From: Tolypeutes matacus
Taxonomy: Eukaryota; Chordata; Mammalia; Cingulata; Chlamyphoridae
Assembly: GCA_026826555.1 (NCBI GenBank)
Contig: JAKSZT010038756.1
Coordinates: forward strand, 735,193-799,192
Length of the DNA stretch: 64,000 nt
Direction of reading: 5' to 3'
The notes below the pieces were generated by a model. The model did no database searches, was not told where the DNA came from, and saw only the letters and a list, made by a program, of their open reading frames with translations. Below are positions 23,697 through 37,210 of the stretch, in pieces. Numbering within the stretch: position 1 is the first letter of the stretch; each line of letters begins with the position of its first letter. The position numbers were made by a program, and so were the translations under genes.

Positions 23697-26535
23697 TTTC
23701 ATCTTCTTTTTTATTTTTTATTATTTAAAGATACTTACATTACACAAATGTCACATAAAAAATATAGGGGATTCCCATATGCCCTACTCCCCACACCTCC
23801 AACATTTTCCCACATTAACAACATTCTTCATTAGTGAGGTACATTTATCACAGTTGATGAACACATTTTGGAGCATTGAGTCTAAGTGTGGATTAAAGTT
23901 TACCTTGTAGTTTACATTCTCTCCCACCCAATTTTGTAGGTTATGGCAATATATATAATGGCCTGCATTTGTCATTGGGATGTCATTCAAGACAATTTCC
24001 AAGTCCCAAAAATGCTCATGTATCACATCTGTTTTTGTCTCTCCCTGCCATCAGAACTGCCTCCACATCAATGATATAATTTCTTCTATTGCTAGAATCA
24101 CAATAAGTCTATAGTAGAATACCAGTAAGCCTACTTCAGTTCATATTTCATTCTCCAATCCTGAGGATTATGGGATGGTGATGTCCACTCAACCTCTAAC
24201 TGAGAGGGGGATGTAATCCCATGAGGCCGATAGTTGGGACTTTCTTGTTTACAATTGTAGACTCTCTTGGTTCCTTGGTATGGTAGTTGCCCTTCATCAC
24301 TTCATTGTTAGCTGTCTTGGGTGAGACCAATGACATGGAGAGTAGGTGTTGAAATGCCATTGACTTTCAGGATCCAGCTGTCACATGACATGGACAGCCC
24401 AAAGATTTAAGTCTCTTGGATGTACACATACCAACTCTAGTACTAATGTAGGTTCAAACAGAAGGACAAAGAACCATGTAGAGGGAAACCACAATAGAGT
24501 CCAACTCTGTCACTCTGGGGACCATAAATTCCAAAGTAGGGCCCACTGGCAAGGAACAAAACTCCTGAGCTATCTGCCCTGACTACAGTGTCTGGATGTT
24601 TCCAGACCCCTCAGGAGCCCTACTATTTGGGATAGTATCTACTTTGCAGACAATAAGATCCTGCTGATTTGTGCATAAGAGGAACCTCTGGAATGATCTC
24701 CCAACACAATTTGGAGTCTCTTAGCTACATCAACTCATTTGTCTTTACCTATTCCCCCTTTTGGTCAAGGTCTTTTAACAGTTGCATTGTTGGTTGGTGC
24801 TTTGTAGTAATCCCTCAGTGCCAGAGATCCTCATCCCCGGGAGTCCCATGCTGGGGGGAAGGAAGTGCATTTATATGCTGAGTTCAGCTTAGAGAGTGGC
24901 CAGATTTGAGCAACAAGGAGGTTACCAGGAGACAACTCTAAGGCAGCCTATAATACTAGGCTAAGTTTCAATTTCAAGAGTAAAGGTCCATATCAACATG
25001 AACGGCCTTTCAATAGACCATTCTCCTTCACTAGTCAATGCAGCTTTCCTTGGAGGATTCTTGCTGATCCATTAGAGAATGTGGCAGAGCTCCCCAGGTG
25101 GAGAATTTTATATTCCTTCAGTTTTTATGTGAATCTCCTCCCACCCTGATGATGCCCAATGAATATTTGAACACATTTATATGCCTTATATGTATGCCCA
25201 GGTGAGCTTCCTCCCATATATACCCCATCACTGACACCCCACACCAATAATCCTACCCTGCCACCATTGTAACCCTTCTGTGATCCAAAACTTCTTCAAA
25301 AATGAAGCCAATAAAATAGCCAAGTACAATTGATGAGAAAAAGAAATAATGAGAGTTTTAAAAATAAATAAAATATAAAAGTTAAAAAATACAAATAAAT
25401 ATTAAAAATTTGTGAAAATAAAAAATGGAAAATTATTTAAAAATTTTTCTGACATTTTGCCTTTCATCACTGTAAGATTTATTGTCCCAAATGTAGATAT
25501 TTTCTTCCATTTATGCCCTTGTGTCTTACTTTTTTTCATTTTGTCTTCAAAGAAGTTTTAGGCTACAGAAAAGTCATGTACCAAATATAAAGGACTCCCA
25601 TATACCCAACATCATCCCCCTTTACCCCTTCCCCTTTTAATAGCATTTTATATGTGATGGTACATTTGTTACAATTGATGTACAATTATTGAAACATAGC
25701 TACCAACCATGGCCAATGGTTTACATTATGGTTTACATTGTGGACAATACACTTCTATAAACTTTGATGCAATTCAACATGGCCTGTATCCATCACAGAA
25801 AGATCATGTAGAACACTTCCACAGCCCCCAAATTCCACTTGTTCCATCTATTCAATTACTCCCTCTCCCTCCCCTTGGTACTGACAGCAAACACCAGGCT
25901 TCCCTCCTTGAAGGACAAGATTCATATTTACTTGAAACAACACTGAGGTCTTGACACACTGGTCTGTCCTCCCTTTTTAGGCACCGCCCATGCTCTTGAG
26001 AGACTCCCACCCCTTTATTTGAGAACATAACAGGTCTTCCTAGCAATGGAGTCCACCTTCCCACTCATTATGTGAGTCTCCACCCACTATGTAACGCACT
26101 ATGACAAGATGAGCACTCACTCCCTAGAAACCTACCCCAGGTGTGCCCTGTCCTGAATGCATCCCCACATCTAACACCCTAAACCAGAAACCCTCACTTG
26201 CCATATTGCCAAAAGAGCATTCCCAACATTCTAGTTTCAACCGTGTATCCACCAATTCCCAGTATTCACCTGCTCCCTCCCCAAACCCTCCCCCCAGTTC
26301 CATGGACAGTCCAACCCACCCTCCCCAACTTACCCCCCAAAAAAACCAGCATTACCAAACCACAACATTATCATTACACCACTGTCATGCCCCTCCACTG
26401 TACAACTACACACTTCCACCTTATCATAGATTTTTCCCATATGGACATTAGCTCACAACCTTTCTTCACCCTTTCTATTTCCTGTAAACCTATCTTCAGG
26501 ACTCTAGATCTCTGAATCTGTTTAATTTGCCTAAT
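23697..26535 (-). other. L1-G 3' UTR (about 2.84 kb)
   Basis: Same architecture as in L1-B. Module 2 spans about 23697-25330, an A/T-rich spacer about 25330-25450, and module 1 about 25450-26535. The end lacks the extra 140-bp 'attgtgggtaaaaatc' block found in L1-B; the tail follows 'tatttaaagatacttac'. The open frames seen in younger module 2 copies are interrupted here. Confidence 0.8.
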
Positions 26536-29500
26536 TCATATCAGTGAGGTAATGTAAGGTTTGTCCTTCAGTGCCCGGCATGCTTCACTCAGCATAAGGC
26601 CCTTAAGATTCATCCACATTGTCCCATGTGTTAATATTGTATTCCTTCTTACAGTTGAGTAATATTCCATTGTATGTATAAGCCACAATTTGTTTATCCA
26701 TTCATCTTTTGAAGGACATTTGGGTTGATCCCAACTTTTGGCATTAGTGAATAATGCCACTATGAACATTGTCGTGCACATATCTGTTCATGCCCTTGCT
26801 TTCAGTTCTTCTGGGTATATATCCAGCAGTGAAATTGCTGGATCATATAGCAGTTCTATAGTTAGTTTTTGAGGAGCTGCAAAACTGTCCTCCAGAGTGG
26901 CTACACCATTCTACATTCCCACCCACAGTGGATGGGTGTTCCCATTCCTCCAAATCCTTTCCAACACTTGTAGTTCTCTGTTTTTAAGAGTCACCAGCCT
27001 AATGGGCATAAGATCATATATTATTTTTGTTTTGATTTGCATTTCCCTAACAGCTAGTGATGTTGAGCATCTTTTCATGTGCTTTTTAGCCATTTGTATT
27101 TTTTCTTTGGAGTAGTGTCTGTTCAAATCTCTTGCCCAGTTTTTAAATGAATTGTTTGTCTTTTTATTTTCAAAGTATAGGATTTTTATATATGCTGGAT
27201 ATTAGGCCCCTATCAGATATATGGTTACCAAATATTTTCTCCCATTGAGTGGGCTGCCTTTTCACCCTCTTGACAAACTCCTTTGAGGGGCAAAAGTTTT
27301 AATTTTGAGGAAGTCCCATTTATCTATTTTTTCTGTCATTGCTCGTGCTTTGGATGTAAAGTTCATGAAATCATTTCTTAATACAAGAACCTGTAGATAC
27401 TTCCCTACATTATCTTCCAAAGTATTTATGGTATTGGGTCTTATATTTAGATCTTTGCTCCATCTTGAGTTAATTTTTGTATAACTTGTGAGATGGTGTT
27501 CCCCTCTCATTCTTTTGGATATGAATATCCAGTTTTCCAAGCACCATTTGTTGAAGAGGCCATTGTCTCCTAGTTGAATGGGCTTGGTAGCTTTAAAGAA
27601 TGTCAGATGACTCTATATGTGGGGATCTATATCAGAACACTGAATTTGGTTTCATAGGTCAGTATGTCTTGCCTCATGCCTATACCATGAAATTTTAATC
27701 ACTGTAGATTTGTAGTATGTTTTAAAGTCAGGTAATGTTTCCTCCAATTTTATTTTTATTTTCCAATATGTCTTTGGCTATTCAGGGCCCCTTGCCCTTC
27801 CAAATAAATTTCACAGTTAGCATTTCCAATTCAGTAAAATATACTGTGGTGATTTTTTTTTTTTAATATGGTATCTTTTTTTTATTTATTTTTTATTTTT
27901 TATTTTTTATTTTTTATTGTGGGTAAAAATCAAAATTTTCACAATACATACCACTATTTGTAAAATGATATATAAATATATATGCATATATGTGCATTTG
28001 CTTACAAAAATGTTATTTATATATATATATAAATATATTTTAAGAAGTTCTTAGATTACCTAAATTATTACACAGAACCCACTGGGATTCCCATGTTGCC
28101 CACCTCCCACACCTCCCACCACATCCCACACAAACATCTCCCACAAGTGTGGCCACCACCCTCGATGGACTTACACATCCTGGGTCCTTCCCACCAACCA
28201 TAGACCACAGTTCACATCGTAGACCACACTCTCTCCCACACAGTTCTGAGTGGTGTGTGCTGATTTAAAATGGCCTACATCCATTGCCACAACGGTACTC
28301 AGGACAACCTCCAAATCCCAAAGAAGCCCCTGTATTTCAACTGCTTGTCCCCTCCCTGCCCCTAAAGTGTCAATACCAAGTGCCAACTGGCAACACAACT
28401 GGAAAAAGACCTTGAATAAAAGGGAGAAAAGGTAAAGAAAAATGAGTTCAAGTGGCTAAGAGACTTCAAAGAGAGTTGGGAGGTAATCCCAGAGGTAACT
28501 CTTATGCACACCTCAGTAGGAGCTCATAGAACATCTAAGGGCCTATCACCCCACACAGAGGGGCTCCTGAGAGCTCTGGAGACAGCCAGGTCCTATATAA
28601 GTGGGGATAGACCCAGAGACTGATGCCTTATCAGTGGGCTCTATTTTGGAATCTGTGCTCCTGAGAGTGACAGAATTGGACTCAAATAAGTCCTCCCTGC
28701 ACATGGTTCATCAGTCCCTTCTATTCAAACCTATATGTGATGCTGAAGTTTTTATGTATACTTCCAGAGACTGGAGCCTCTGGCCTACCTATATGCCAGG
28801 TGTGCATGGAATCTCGGTGGAGCTGCAACTCCTACCCTACAGCTCAATGGACTCATCCAAGTCATCTGGCGAGGAGACAACAATGGGCAATGGCCATCCC
28901 AGGGAATGAAGAGTGCCTGCATCTGCAGGCAGGATCATCCCACCCACCATATCCATGGGATATAAGCCCTCTCTCAGTTGGAGGTGGAGTGGACATCACC
29001 ATCCCAGTCCCCTCAGGATTAGGGAAAGAACTATGGACTAGAGTGGACTTGATGGTATTCAGTTGTACACATATGGTGATTCTAGCAAAGGAAGAAATTA
29101 TAACAATGAGGTGGAGCCAGTGGCCACTTGATACTGTGGTGATTTTTATTGGGGTTGCATTAAATCATTCAATCATTTTAGATAGGATAGACATCTTAAT
29201 GATACTTAGTCTTCCTATCCATGAATAGGGCATATTCTTCCATTTACTTAAATCTTCTTTGATTTCCTTTAACAGTGTTGTGTAATTTTCTTTATATAAG
29301 TCCTTTACATCTTTAAATTTATTCCTAGGTATTTGATTCTTTTAGTTGCTATTGTAATGGGATTTTTCCTTGATTTCCTCATCAGATTGCTCATTATTGT
29401 GTACAGAAATCCTACTGAGTTTTGCACATTGAGCTTATAACCTGTGTTTTTATCACTCATTTATAAGCTTTCTACACACAGGACCATGTTGTCTACAAAT

Positions 29501-31637
29501 AGTGAAATTTTCACTTCTTCCTTTCCAATTTGGTTGCCTTTTAAATCTTTTTTTTGCCAAAGTGCTTGAGCAAGTACTTCTAACATAATGTTAAATTGAA
29601 GTGGGGAAATTGGGCATCCTTGTCTTGTTCCTGATCTTAGAGGGAAAGATTTTACAATTTCAACATTGAATATGATGTTAGCTGTGGGTTTTTCATAAAT
29701 ACCTTTATTATGTTGAGGAAGTTTCCTTATATTCCTATCTTTTGTAGTGTTTTAACAGTAAGTGGTGCAGTATTTTGTGGAATGCATTTTCCACATCTAT
29801 AGAGATGATCATGTGTCTTTTTTCTTTCAATCTGTTTATGTGGTGTATTACATTGGTTGATTTTCTTATGTAGAACAATCCTTGCATACCAGGGATCAAA
29901 CCCGCTTGGTCATGTTGTATAATTCATTTGATGTGTTTTTGCATGTGGTTAGGAAGTATTTTGTTGAGGAATTTAGCACCTTGGTTCATTAGAGAGATTG
30001 ATCTATAGTTTTCCTTTCTTGTGTCATCTTTGGCTTTGGTATTAAGGTGATGTTAGCATCATAGAATGAGTTAAGCAATGTTCCCTCCACTTGTATTTTT
30101 TGGAAGATTTTAAAAAGGATTGGTGTTAGTTCTCTCTCAGATGATTAGTAGAAATCACCTGTGAATTCTGGTCCTGGGCTCTTCTTAGTTGTGAGGTTTT
30201 TTATTACTAATTCTATCTCATTTCTTGGGATTGATCTGTTGAGTTCATCGATTTCTTCTTTTGACAATGTAAGCTACTTGTGTATTTCTAGGAATTTGTC
30301 CATTTCCTCTAAATTATCCATCTTGTTGGCATATAAGATTTCAAAATATCCTCTTATGATACTCTTTATTTCTGTGGGATCAGTGGTGATATGCCCTTCC
30401 TCGTTTCTTATTTATTTGCATTTTCTCTTTTTTTTTCATTATTCTAGCTAATGGTTTGTCAATCATATTAATCTCAAAGTACCAGCTTTTGGTTTTGTTG
30501 ATTTTTTCTCATGCTTTCTTATTTTCAATTTCATTTAACTCTGTTCTAATCTTTGTTATTTCTTTCTTTTTACTTTCTTTGGTTTTTTTTTTGTTGTTGT
30601 TGTTGTTCTTTTTCTAATTCTTCCATGTTAGGAAGTCCTTCTAAGACCTCCAGTTTAGATCTTTGATTTTAACTCTTTCTTCTTTTTTAGTATAGGCATT
30701 TATAGTTATGAATTTCCCTCTTAATATGGCTTTTGCTGTATCTCATAGGTTTTCATACGTTGTGTCTTAATTTTCATTCATTTCAAGGTAGCTACTGATT
30801 TCTTTTGAGATTTCCTTCTTGACCCACTGTTTGTCTAATAGTGCTTTGTTTCACTTCCATACCTTTGTGCCTAATATGGTTCTATGCCACTACCTGACTT
30901 GCAGCTTCATTCCACTGTGGTCAGAGAAATTACTTTGTATAATTTCAATCTTTCTGTATGGAAAAGATTGAAAAGATTGAAAGATTGAAATTATTGATAG
31001 TTTTTCTGTGGCCTAGCATGTGGTTTATCCTGGAGAGTGATTCATGTGTATTTGAGAAGAATGTATATTCTGCTGTATTTGGGTGAAATATTCTGTATAT
31101 GTCTATTAGGTTCAAGTCCTCTAATGTATTATTCCAAGTCTTCATTTATTGAATCTATGTCAAGATATTCTGTCTAATGTTGATAATGGTGTATTAAAGT
31201 CACCCACTATAATTGTAGAGTCATCTATTTTTCAACTTAGATTTTTCCAGTGGTTGCCTCATGTAATTTTGTAATTTGAGGCACCTGGTTAGGTGCGTAA
31301 ATGTTTGTGATAGTTCTTCTTGATAGATCACCCTTTTAGAAATATATAGTGCCCTTCTTTGTGTCTTACAATAGCTTTGCATTTAAAGTCTTTTTTTGTC
31401 TGATATTATTATAGCTACTCCCACACTTTTATGGTTATTGTTTGCTTGTAAAATTGTTTTCCAACAATTCACTTTCAGCCTTCTTGCATCCCTTGGTTTA
31501 AGATGTGTTTCTTGTAGACAGCATATAAATGGAACATATTTCATTATCCATTCTGCCAATCTGTGTCTCTTGACTGGTGTGTTTAATCCATTAACATTCA
31601 ATGTTATTACTATTAAGGAATTACTTACATTAGCCAT
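26536..31637 (-). pseudogene. L1-G ORF2, broken and interrupted
   Basis: Starts at 31637 (MANVSNSLIVIT) with a good endonuclease N-terminus (NVNGLN, CLQETHLKPRD) and ends at the TGA at 26536 after ...ITSLI. The RT catalytic box near 29490 reads as FVDN rather than FADD, so catalysis would be lost even without frameshifts. A local template-switch scar disrupts 30939-30994. The twin-primed insertion 27841-29147 splits the region after the RT domain. Pieces with good similarity: 31637-31383, 27540-27262, 26781-26536. Confidence 0.88.
27841..29147 (-). mobile_element. Twin-primed (inverted) L1 3'-end insertion with 17-bp TSD
   Basis: ATACTGTGGTGATTTTT occurs at 27841-27857 and again at 29131-29147, exactly flanking a 1.27-kb insert in L1-G ORF2. 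The left 0.5 kb (27858 to about 28371) is the end of the long L1 3' UTR in minus orientation, with a patterned T-rich tail. The right 0.76 kb (28372-29130) is the adjacent upstream piece of the same module in plus orientation. The breakpoints meet in the parent sequence at 'ccacttgacac' (compare 4985-5000). This is the signature of twin priming. It carries the open frames 28601-28909 and 28737-29228. Confidence 0.93.
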
Positions 31638-31689
31638 ATTTCCTTTAGGTTTATGTATGCCAGGTGTCAGTTTAATTCTCTTTTTATCT

Positions 31690-32035
31690 TTTTAGTTTTT
31701 CTTACACTTTCCTCCAACTCTCTCTTTTCTGTTTTGTTCCTTTCAACCAGCACAACTCCTTCTTGTATTTCTTGAGGTGCATGGTTTTTATTGGCATATT
31801 CTCTACATTTCTTTTTATCTGTGAATATTTTGAGCTCTCCCTCATTTTTAAATATCAGCTTCCCTGGATAGGTAATTCTTGGCTAGGAGGTTTTTTTCTT
31901 TTAGCACCTTAACTATATCATACCACTGCCTTCTTGCCTCCATGGTTTCAGGTGAGAAATCAGCACTTAATCTTATTGAGAATTCCTTCTATGTTCTCTT
32001 TTCTCTTGCTGCTTTCAGTATTCTCTCTTTGCTTG
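31690..32035 (-). pseudogene. L1-G ORF1 C-terminal remnant
   Basis: Antisense of the ORF1 C-terminal domain: the region around 31930 reads as the MEARRQWYDI block, and 31760-31800 as the PALQEI block. The element is truncated at 32035, so the coiled coil is absent. Confidence 0.75.
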
Positions 32036-32138
32036 TCCAATTTTAAGAAGTAATTGTTTTCAATTTTGTATTCTCTAGTGATGTTTTATAGCAATTCAAT
32101 TTATTTTTCAGTACTTATACATTAAAGTAATGGGTCTT
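32036..32138. other. Unique host DNA between L1-G and L1-H
   Basis: About 100 bp of AT-rich sequence with no similarity to the surrounding L1s. With 40795-40916 it forms the pre-insertion locus of L1-H. Confidence 0.5.
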
Positions 32139-32152
32139 AAAAATTGTGTACT
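32139..32152. repeat. Left target-site duplication of L1-H
   Basis: AAAAATTGTGTACT, preceded by TT, so the site reads TT/AAAA as preferred by L1 endonuclease. An identical 14-mer lies at 40781-40794. With two mismatches the match extends over five more bases (AGGTG versus CGTTG). Confidence 0.8.
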
Positions 32153-32497
32153 AGGTGAAATAAATGGCTGGAATTCTGAGGCAAGATGGCACCAGTTTAA
32201 GGGGGTGTTCACTATCTCTCTCCCAAAAGATGACTGCTTGGGAGCAGGATCTTGCCTGAATGAGCTGTTTTGGGAGCCCAAGGAGCAGGAATCTTTGGGC
32301 TATTGATCTGAAGAGAGCTTGGCAGGGTTTTAGATTGCTCAAGATAAAACCAGAACATAGAAAATAGTAAGGAAATAGAACAAGAAGAACAAAGTATCAA
32401 AAACAAAACTTAACACAGACACAAAACCAGCAACTAAATAAAATTCTAAAGCAGAGAGAGAAGCTAATCAATGGAATAAACCCATCAAGATAAAAAG

Positions 32498-33422
32498 ATG
32501 ATCACAGGGTAACAAAAAAATTACAAACCATGCTAAGAAACAGGAAGATATGTACCAGTCCAATGAAAAAACTAAAAACCAGGAAGAGATACAGAACATC
32601 AAACATCTAAACAAAGCTGTCCAAACAAATATCATGGACCAACTTAATGAAGTGAAGGAAGAGATTAAGGATATTAAGAAGATACTGAAGACATTGTAAA
32701 CACACATAAAAAGATAATGGATATAATGGTGATGAATGGCACAGTCCAAGAAATCAAAAAGACACTGGAATCACATAACAGCAAATTTGAATGGGCAGAG
32801 GAAAGAATTAGTGATGTGGAAAACAGAATATCTGAAATTAAACACATAGTAGAACAGATAGATAAAAAGTTTGAAAAAATCCAGCAGAGAATTAGGAACT
32901 TAAACAACAACCAAAACGCACAAACATATGCATTATAAGCATCCCAGAGGAAGAAGAGATAGGAAAGGGAACAAAAGGAGTGTTGAAGGAAATAATGGCT
33001 GAAAATTTCCCAATCCTATTTAGGGAGATGGGTGTACAAGTCCAGGAAGCACAGTGCACCCCAAGCAGCAAGAGAAAAGAGAACCATCACATACAAGGGA
33101 AGCTCAATAAGATTAAGTGCTGATTTCTCATCTGAAGCCATGGAGGCAAGAAATCAGAGGTATGACATAGGCAAGTTAATAAAAGAAAAAACTTCCAGCC
33201 AAGAATTCTCTATCCACAAAGCCAGCACCCATGAATGATGGAGAGTTCAAAATATTCACAGAAAAACAGAAACTAAGAGAATATGCCAATAAGAAACCTG
33301 CCCTTCAAGAAATACTAAAGGAAGTTCTGCATGTTGAAAGAAAAAAAACAGGAGAGAAAGAGTTGGAGGAGAGTGTAAGAAAAACAAAAAAGACAAAAAG
33401 AGAAATTTTAAAAAAATTATGA
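32498..33422 (+). pseudogene. L1-H ORF1 remnant
   Basis: The ATG at 32498 (MITG) meets a stop at codon 5. A frame at 32717-32938 carries the coiled coil (SKFEWAEERISDVENR, EIKHIVEQIDKKFEKI), and 33032-33238 and 33231-33422 the C-terminal domain (YKGSSIRLSADFSSEAMEAR, KPALQEILKEV). About 307 codons in total, near the family norm; at least three frameshifts. Confidence 0.87.
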
Positions 33423-33444
33423 CATACATAAACTGAAAGAAAAT

Positions 33445-36400
33445 ATGGCTGATGTAAGTAATTCCTTGAAAGTAATAATACTGAATGTTAATGGATTAAG
33501 TTCACCAATTAAGAGACACAAATTGGCAAATGGATAAGTAATTATGACCCATCTATATATAGTCTACAAGAAACCCACCTTAGACCCAGGGATTCGAGGA
33601 GGCTGAAAATGAATGGCTGGATAACAATTTTACAAGTAAACAATAATGAAAAATAGGTGTGAGTTGCTACACTAATATCAGACAAATAGACTTTAAATGC
33701 AAAACTATTATAAATGACAAAGATGGACACTATATATTAGTAAAAGGGATAATCTTTCAAGAAGAAAAAACAATCATAAACATTTATACAACTAATCAGG
33801 GCACCTCAGAATACACGAGGCAAACACTGGAAAGACTAAGTGGAGAAATAGAGGCCTCTACAAATTATAGTGGGATACTTTAATACACCAGTATCACTGT
33901 TAGACAGAACATCTTGACAGAGAATCAATAAAGAAACAAAGACTGAGAATAATACTTTAGAGGATCTGGACCTAATAGACATATACAGAATGCTACACCA
34001 AATACAGTGGAATATACATTCTTCTGTAGTGCTCATTGATCATACTCCCAAATAGACCACATGCTAGGCCATAGAACAACTCAATGAATTCAGAAAGATT
34101 GAGATTATACAAAGTAATTTCTCTGACCACAAAAGAATGAAACTGGAAAACAGTAAGAAACAAAGAACCAGATTAGGGGCAAAGATATGGAAGTGATACA
34201 GAAGTCTTAGAAAAACAGTGAGTCGTGGAGGAAATCCCAAAAGAAATAAGTAACTACGTTGAAACAAATGAAAACAACACAACATATCAAAACTTATGGG
34301 ATGCAGTAAAAGCTGTACAGAGAGGGAAATTCATAGTCATAAATGCATATATCAAAGAAAAAGAAAGAGCTAAAATTGAAGGCTCAAATGCACACCTGGA
34401 CAAACTGGAAAACAACAACAAACTAACTCCAAAGGAAGTAGAAAGAAGGAAATAACAAAGATTAGAGCAGAACTAAACAAAATAAAAAATAAGAAAGCAC
34501 TAGAAAAAATAAACAAAACCAAAAGCAGGTTCTTCTAGAAGATCAATAAAATTGACAAACCCTTAACCAAACTAACAAAGAAAAAGGGAGAGCAGATTCA
34601 AATACACAAGAAAGATATGGGTAAGGGGATATTACCACTAACTCCACAGAAATAAAGATTCTCATAAGAAAATACTTTGAAAACTTATATGCCAACAAGA
34701 ATGATAATTCAGAGGAAATGCACAAATTCCTAGAAACTCACAAGCAGCCTACATTGAAAAAAGAAGAAATTGATGAAGTCAACAGTCCAATTAAAAGTAA
34801 AAATAGACTCAGTCATCAAAAACCTCAAAACTAAGAAGAGCCCAGGACCAGACAGCTTCACAGGTGAATTCTGCCAAACATTCCAAAAAGTACTAACACC
34901 AATCCTGCTTAAGCTCTTCCAAAAATAGAAGTAGAAGGGACATTACTTAACTCGTTCTATGATGCAAACTTTACCCTAATACAAAAGCCAAACAAAGATG
35001 CCACAAGAAAGGAAAAGTATAGATTAATCATTCTAATGAACCTAGATGCTAAAATACTCAACAAAATACTTGCTGGTAGCATTCAACAACATATCAAATG
35101 AATTATACACCATGATCAAGTGTATTTCATCCCAGGTGTGCAAGGATAGTTCAACATAAGAAAATCAATCAAGGTAAAACACCACATAAACAGATTGAAA
35201 GAAAAAAAAACAACATGATCATCTCTATAGATGCAAAAAAAAAGCATTTGACAAAATTCAGCACTCTTTCCTGATAAAAACACTGTAAAATATAGGAATA
35301 GAAGGAAACTTTATGAACATGATAAAGGGTATATATGAAAAACCAACAGCTAACATCATCTTCAATGACGAAATCATAAAAGCTTTCCCTCTAAGATCAG
35401 GAAAAAGATAAGGATGCCCACTATCACTACTCTTATTTAACATTGTATTAGAAATACTTGCTTGAATTCTGAGGCAAGAAAAAGATATAAAAGGCATTCA
35501 AATTACAGACAAAATGATCCTATACACAGAAAGCCTTGAGAAATCTACAACAAAGTTTCTAGAACTTATAAATGAGTTCAGTAAAGTTGCAGGCTATAAG
35601 ATCAAAAATCAGTAGCATTTCTGTACACCAATAATGAGCTATCTGAGGAGGAAATCAAGAAAATTTACCATTTACAATAGCAACTAAAAGAATCAAATAC
35701 CTAGGAATAAATTTAACTAAGCATATAAAGAACTTATATACAGAAAACTACACAACACTGTTAAAGGAAATCAAAGAATACATAAATAGATGGAAGAATA
35801 TTCCTTGTTCATGGATAGGAAGACTAAACATCATTAAGATGTCTATCCTACCCAAACTAATCAACAGATTTAATGCAATACCATTAAAAATCAACACAAC
35901 ATTTTTTAATGAATTGGAAAAACTAACCACAAAATTTATTTGGAAGGGTAAGAGATCCTGAATCCCCAAGGACATATTGGGGGAAAAAAGGAGATTGGAT
36001 GTATCACATTACCTGATTTTAAATCATAGTACTAAGCTACAGTAGTCAAAACTGCATGGTATTGACACAAGAATAGATATACAGACAAATGGAAGTGAAT
36101 TGAGAGTTCTGAAATAGATCCTCACATATACAGTCATATGATATTCGACAAGATCATCAAGCCCAATCAGTTGGAAGAGAATAGCCTCTTCAATAAATGG
36201 TGCTTGGAAAACTGGATATCCATATCCAAAAGAATGAGAGAAGAACACCATCTCACATCTTATACAAAAATCAACTCAAGATGGATCAAAGATCTAAATA
36301 TAAGAACCAAGACCATAAAGACCTTGGAAGATAATTTAGGGATGCATCTACAGGACATTTTAATAGGAAATGCTTTCATGAACTTCACACCCAAAGCAGA

Positions 36401-37210
36401 AGCAGCAAGAGAAAAAATATATAAATGGTATCAAGTCAAAATTAAAAACTTTTGCACCTCAAAGGATGTGTCAAGAAAGTAAAAAGGCAGCCTACCCAAT
36501 GGGAGAAGATATTTGGCAACCATATATATGATAGGAGCCTAAAATCCTGCATATATAAGAAATCTTGGACCTCAAAAATAAAAAGACAAACAACCCATTT
36601 AAAAAATGGGCAAGTGACCTGGAAAGACACTTCTCCAAGGAAAAAATACAAATGACTAAAAAGCACATTAAAAGATGCTCAACATCATTAGCTATTAGGG
36701 AAATGAAAATCAAAACTACAATGAGATACCATCTTACACTGATTAGAAAGGTGGCTATTAAAAAATAGTGGGCTATAAGTGTTGGAGAGGATGTGGAGGA
36801 ATGGGAACTCTCACCCACTGCTGATGCAAATGTAAAATGATTCAGCCATTGTGGAGGACATTTTGCCGGTTCCTCAAAAAAATAACTATAAAACTTCCAT
36901 ATGATCTCGCAATTCCACTGCTGGGTATATACCCAGAGAATTGAAAGCAAAAACACGAACTGATATATGCACACCATTGTTCATAGCGACAGTAATCACT
37001 ATTGCCAAAAGCTGGAAACAACCCAAGTGCCTATCAACAGATGAATGGATTATGAAAATGTGGTACATACATACAATGGAATATTACTCAGCTCTAAGAG
37101 GAAATAAAGTGCTAACACAGGGGATAAAATGAATGAATCTTGAGGACCTTATGTTGAGTGAAGCAAGCCAAGCATTGAAGGATGAACAGTACATGACCTC
37201 ACTGATATGA
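33445..37210 (+). pseudogene. L1-H ORF2 remnant
   Basis: Starts ATG 33445 (MADVSNSLKVI, then a frameshift near 33530) and ends TGA 37208-37210 after QYMTSLI. Recognisable pieces: endonuclease 33659-33883, linker 34225-34455, and the post-RT region 36138-36482 and 36941-37132 (AKSWKQPKCLSTDEW, MEYYSAL). The segment encoding the FADD box near 35500 is deleted. Total span 3.77 kb, the expected length. Non-functional. Confidence 0.9.

Larger units (their letters stand above)
23697..32035 (-). mobile_element. L1-G, 5'-truncated long-3'UTR L1
   Basis: Minus-strand L1 with 3' UTR 23697-26535, ORF2 26536-31637 and only the C-terminal third of ORF1 (to 32035). It is about 7 kb once the 1.29-kb twin-primed insertion at 27858-29130 is removed. 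It has many more stops than L1-B. At the 5' end the sequence passes directly into unique DNA ('ccaattttaagaag'). No TSD was found. Confidence 0.85.

Noticed and set aside
36492..36977. Minus-strand frame of 161 codons
   Set aside because: Antisense of L1-H ORF2, which reads correctly on the plus strand.
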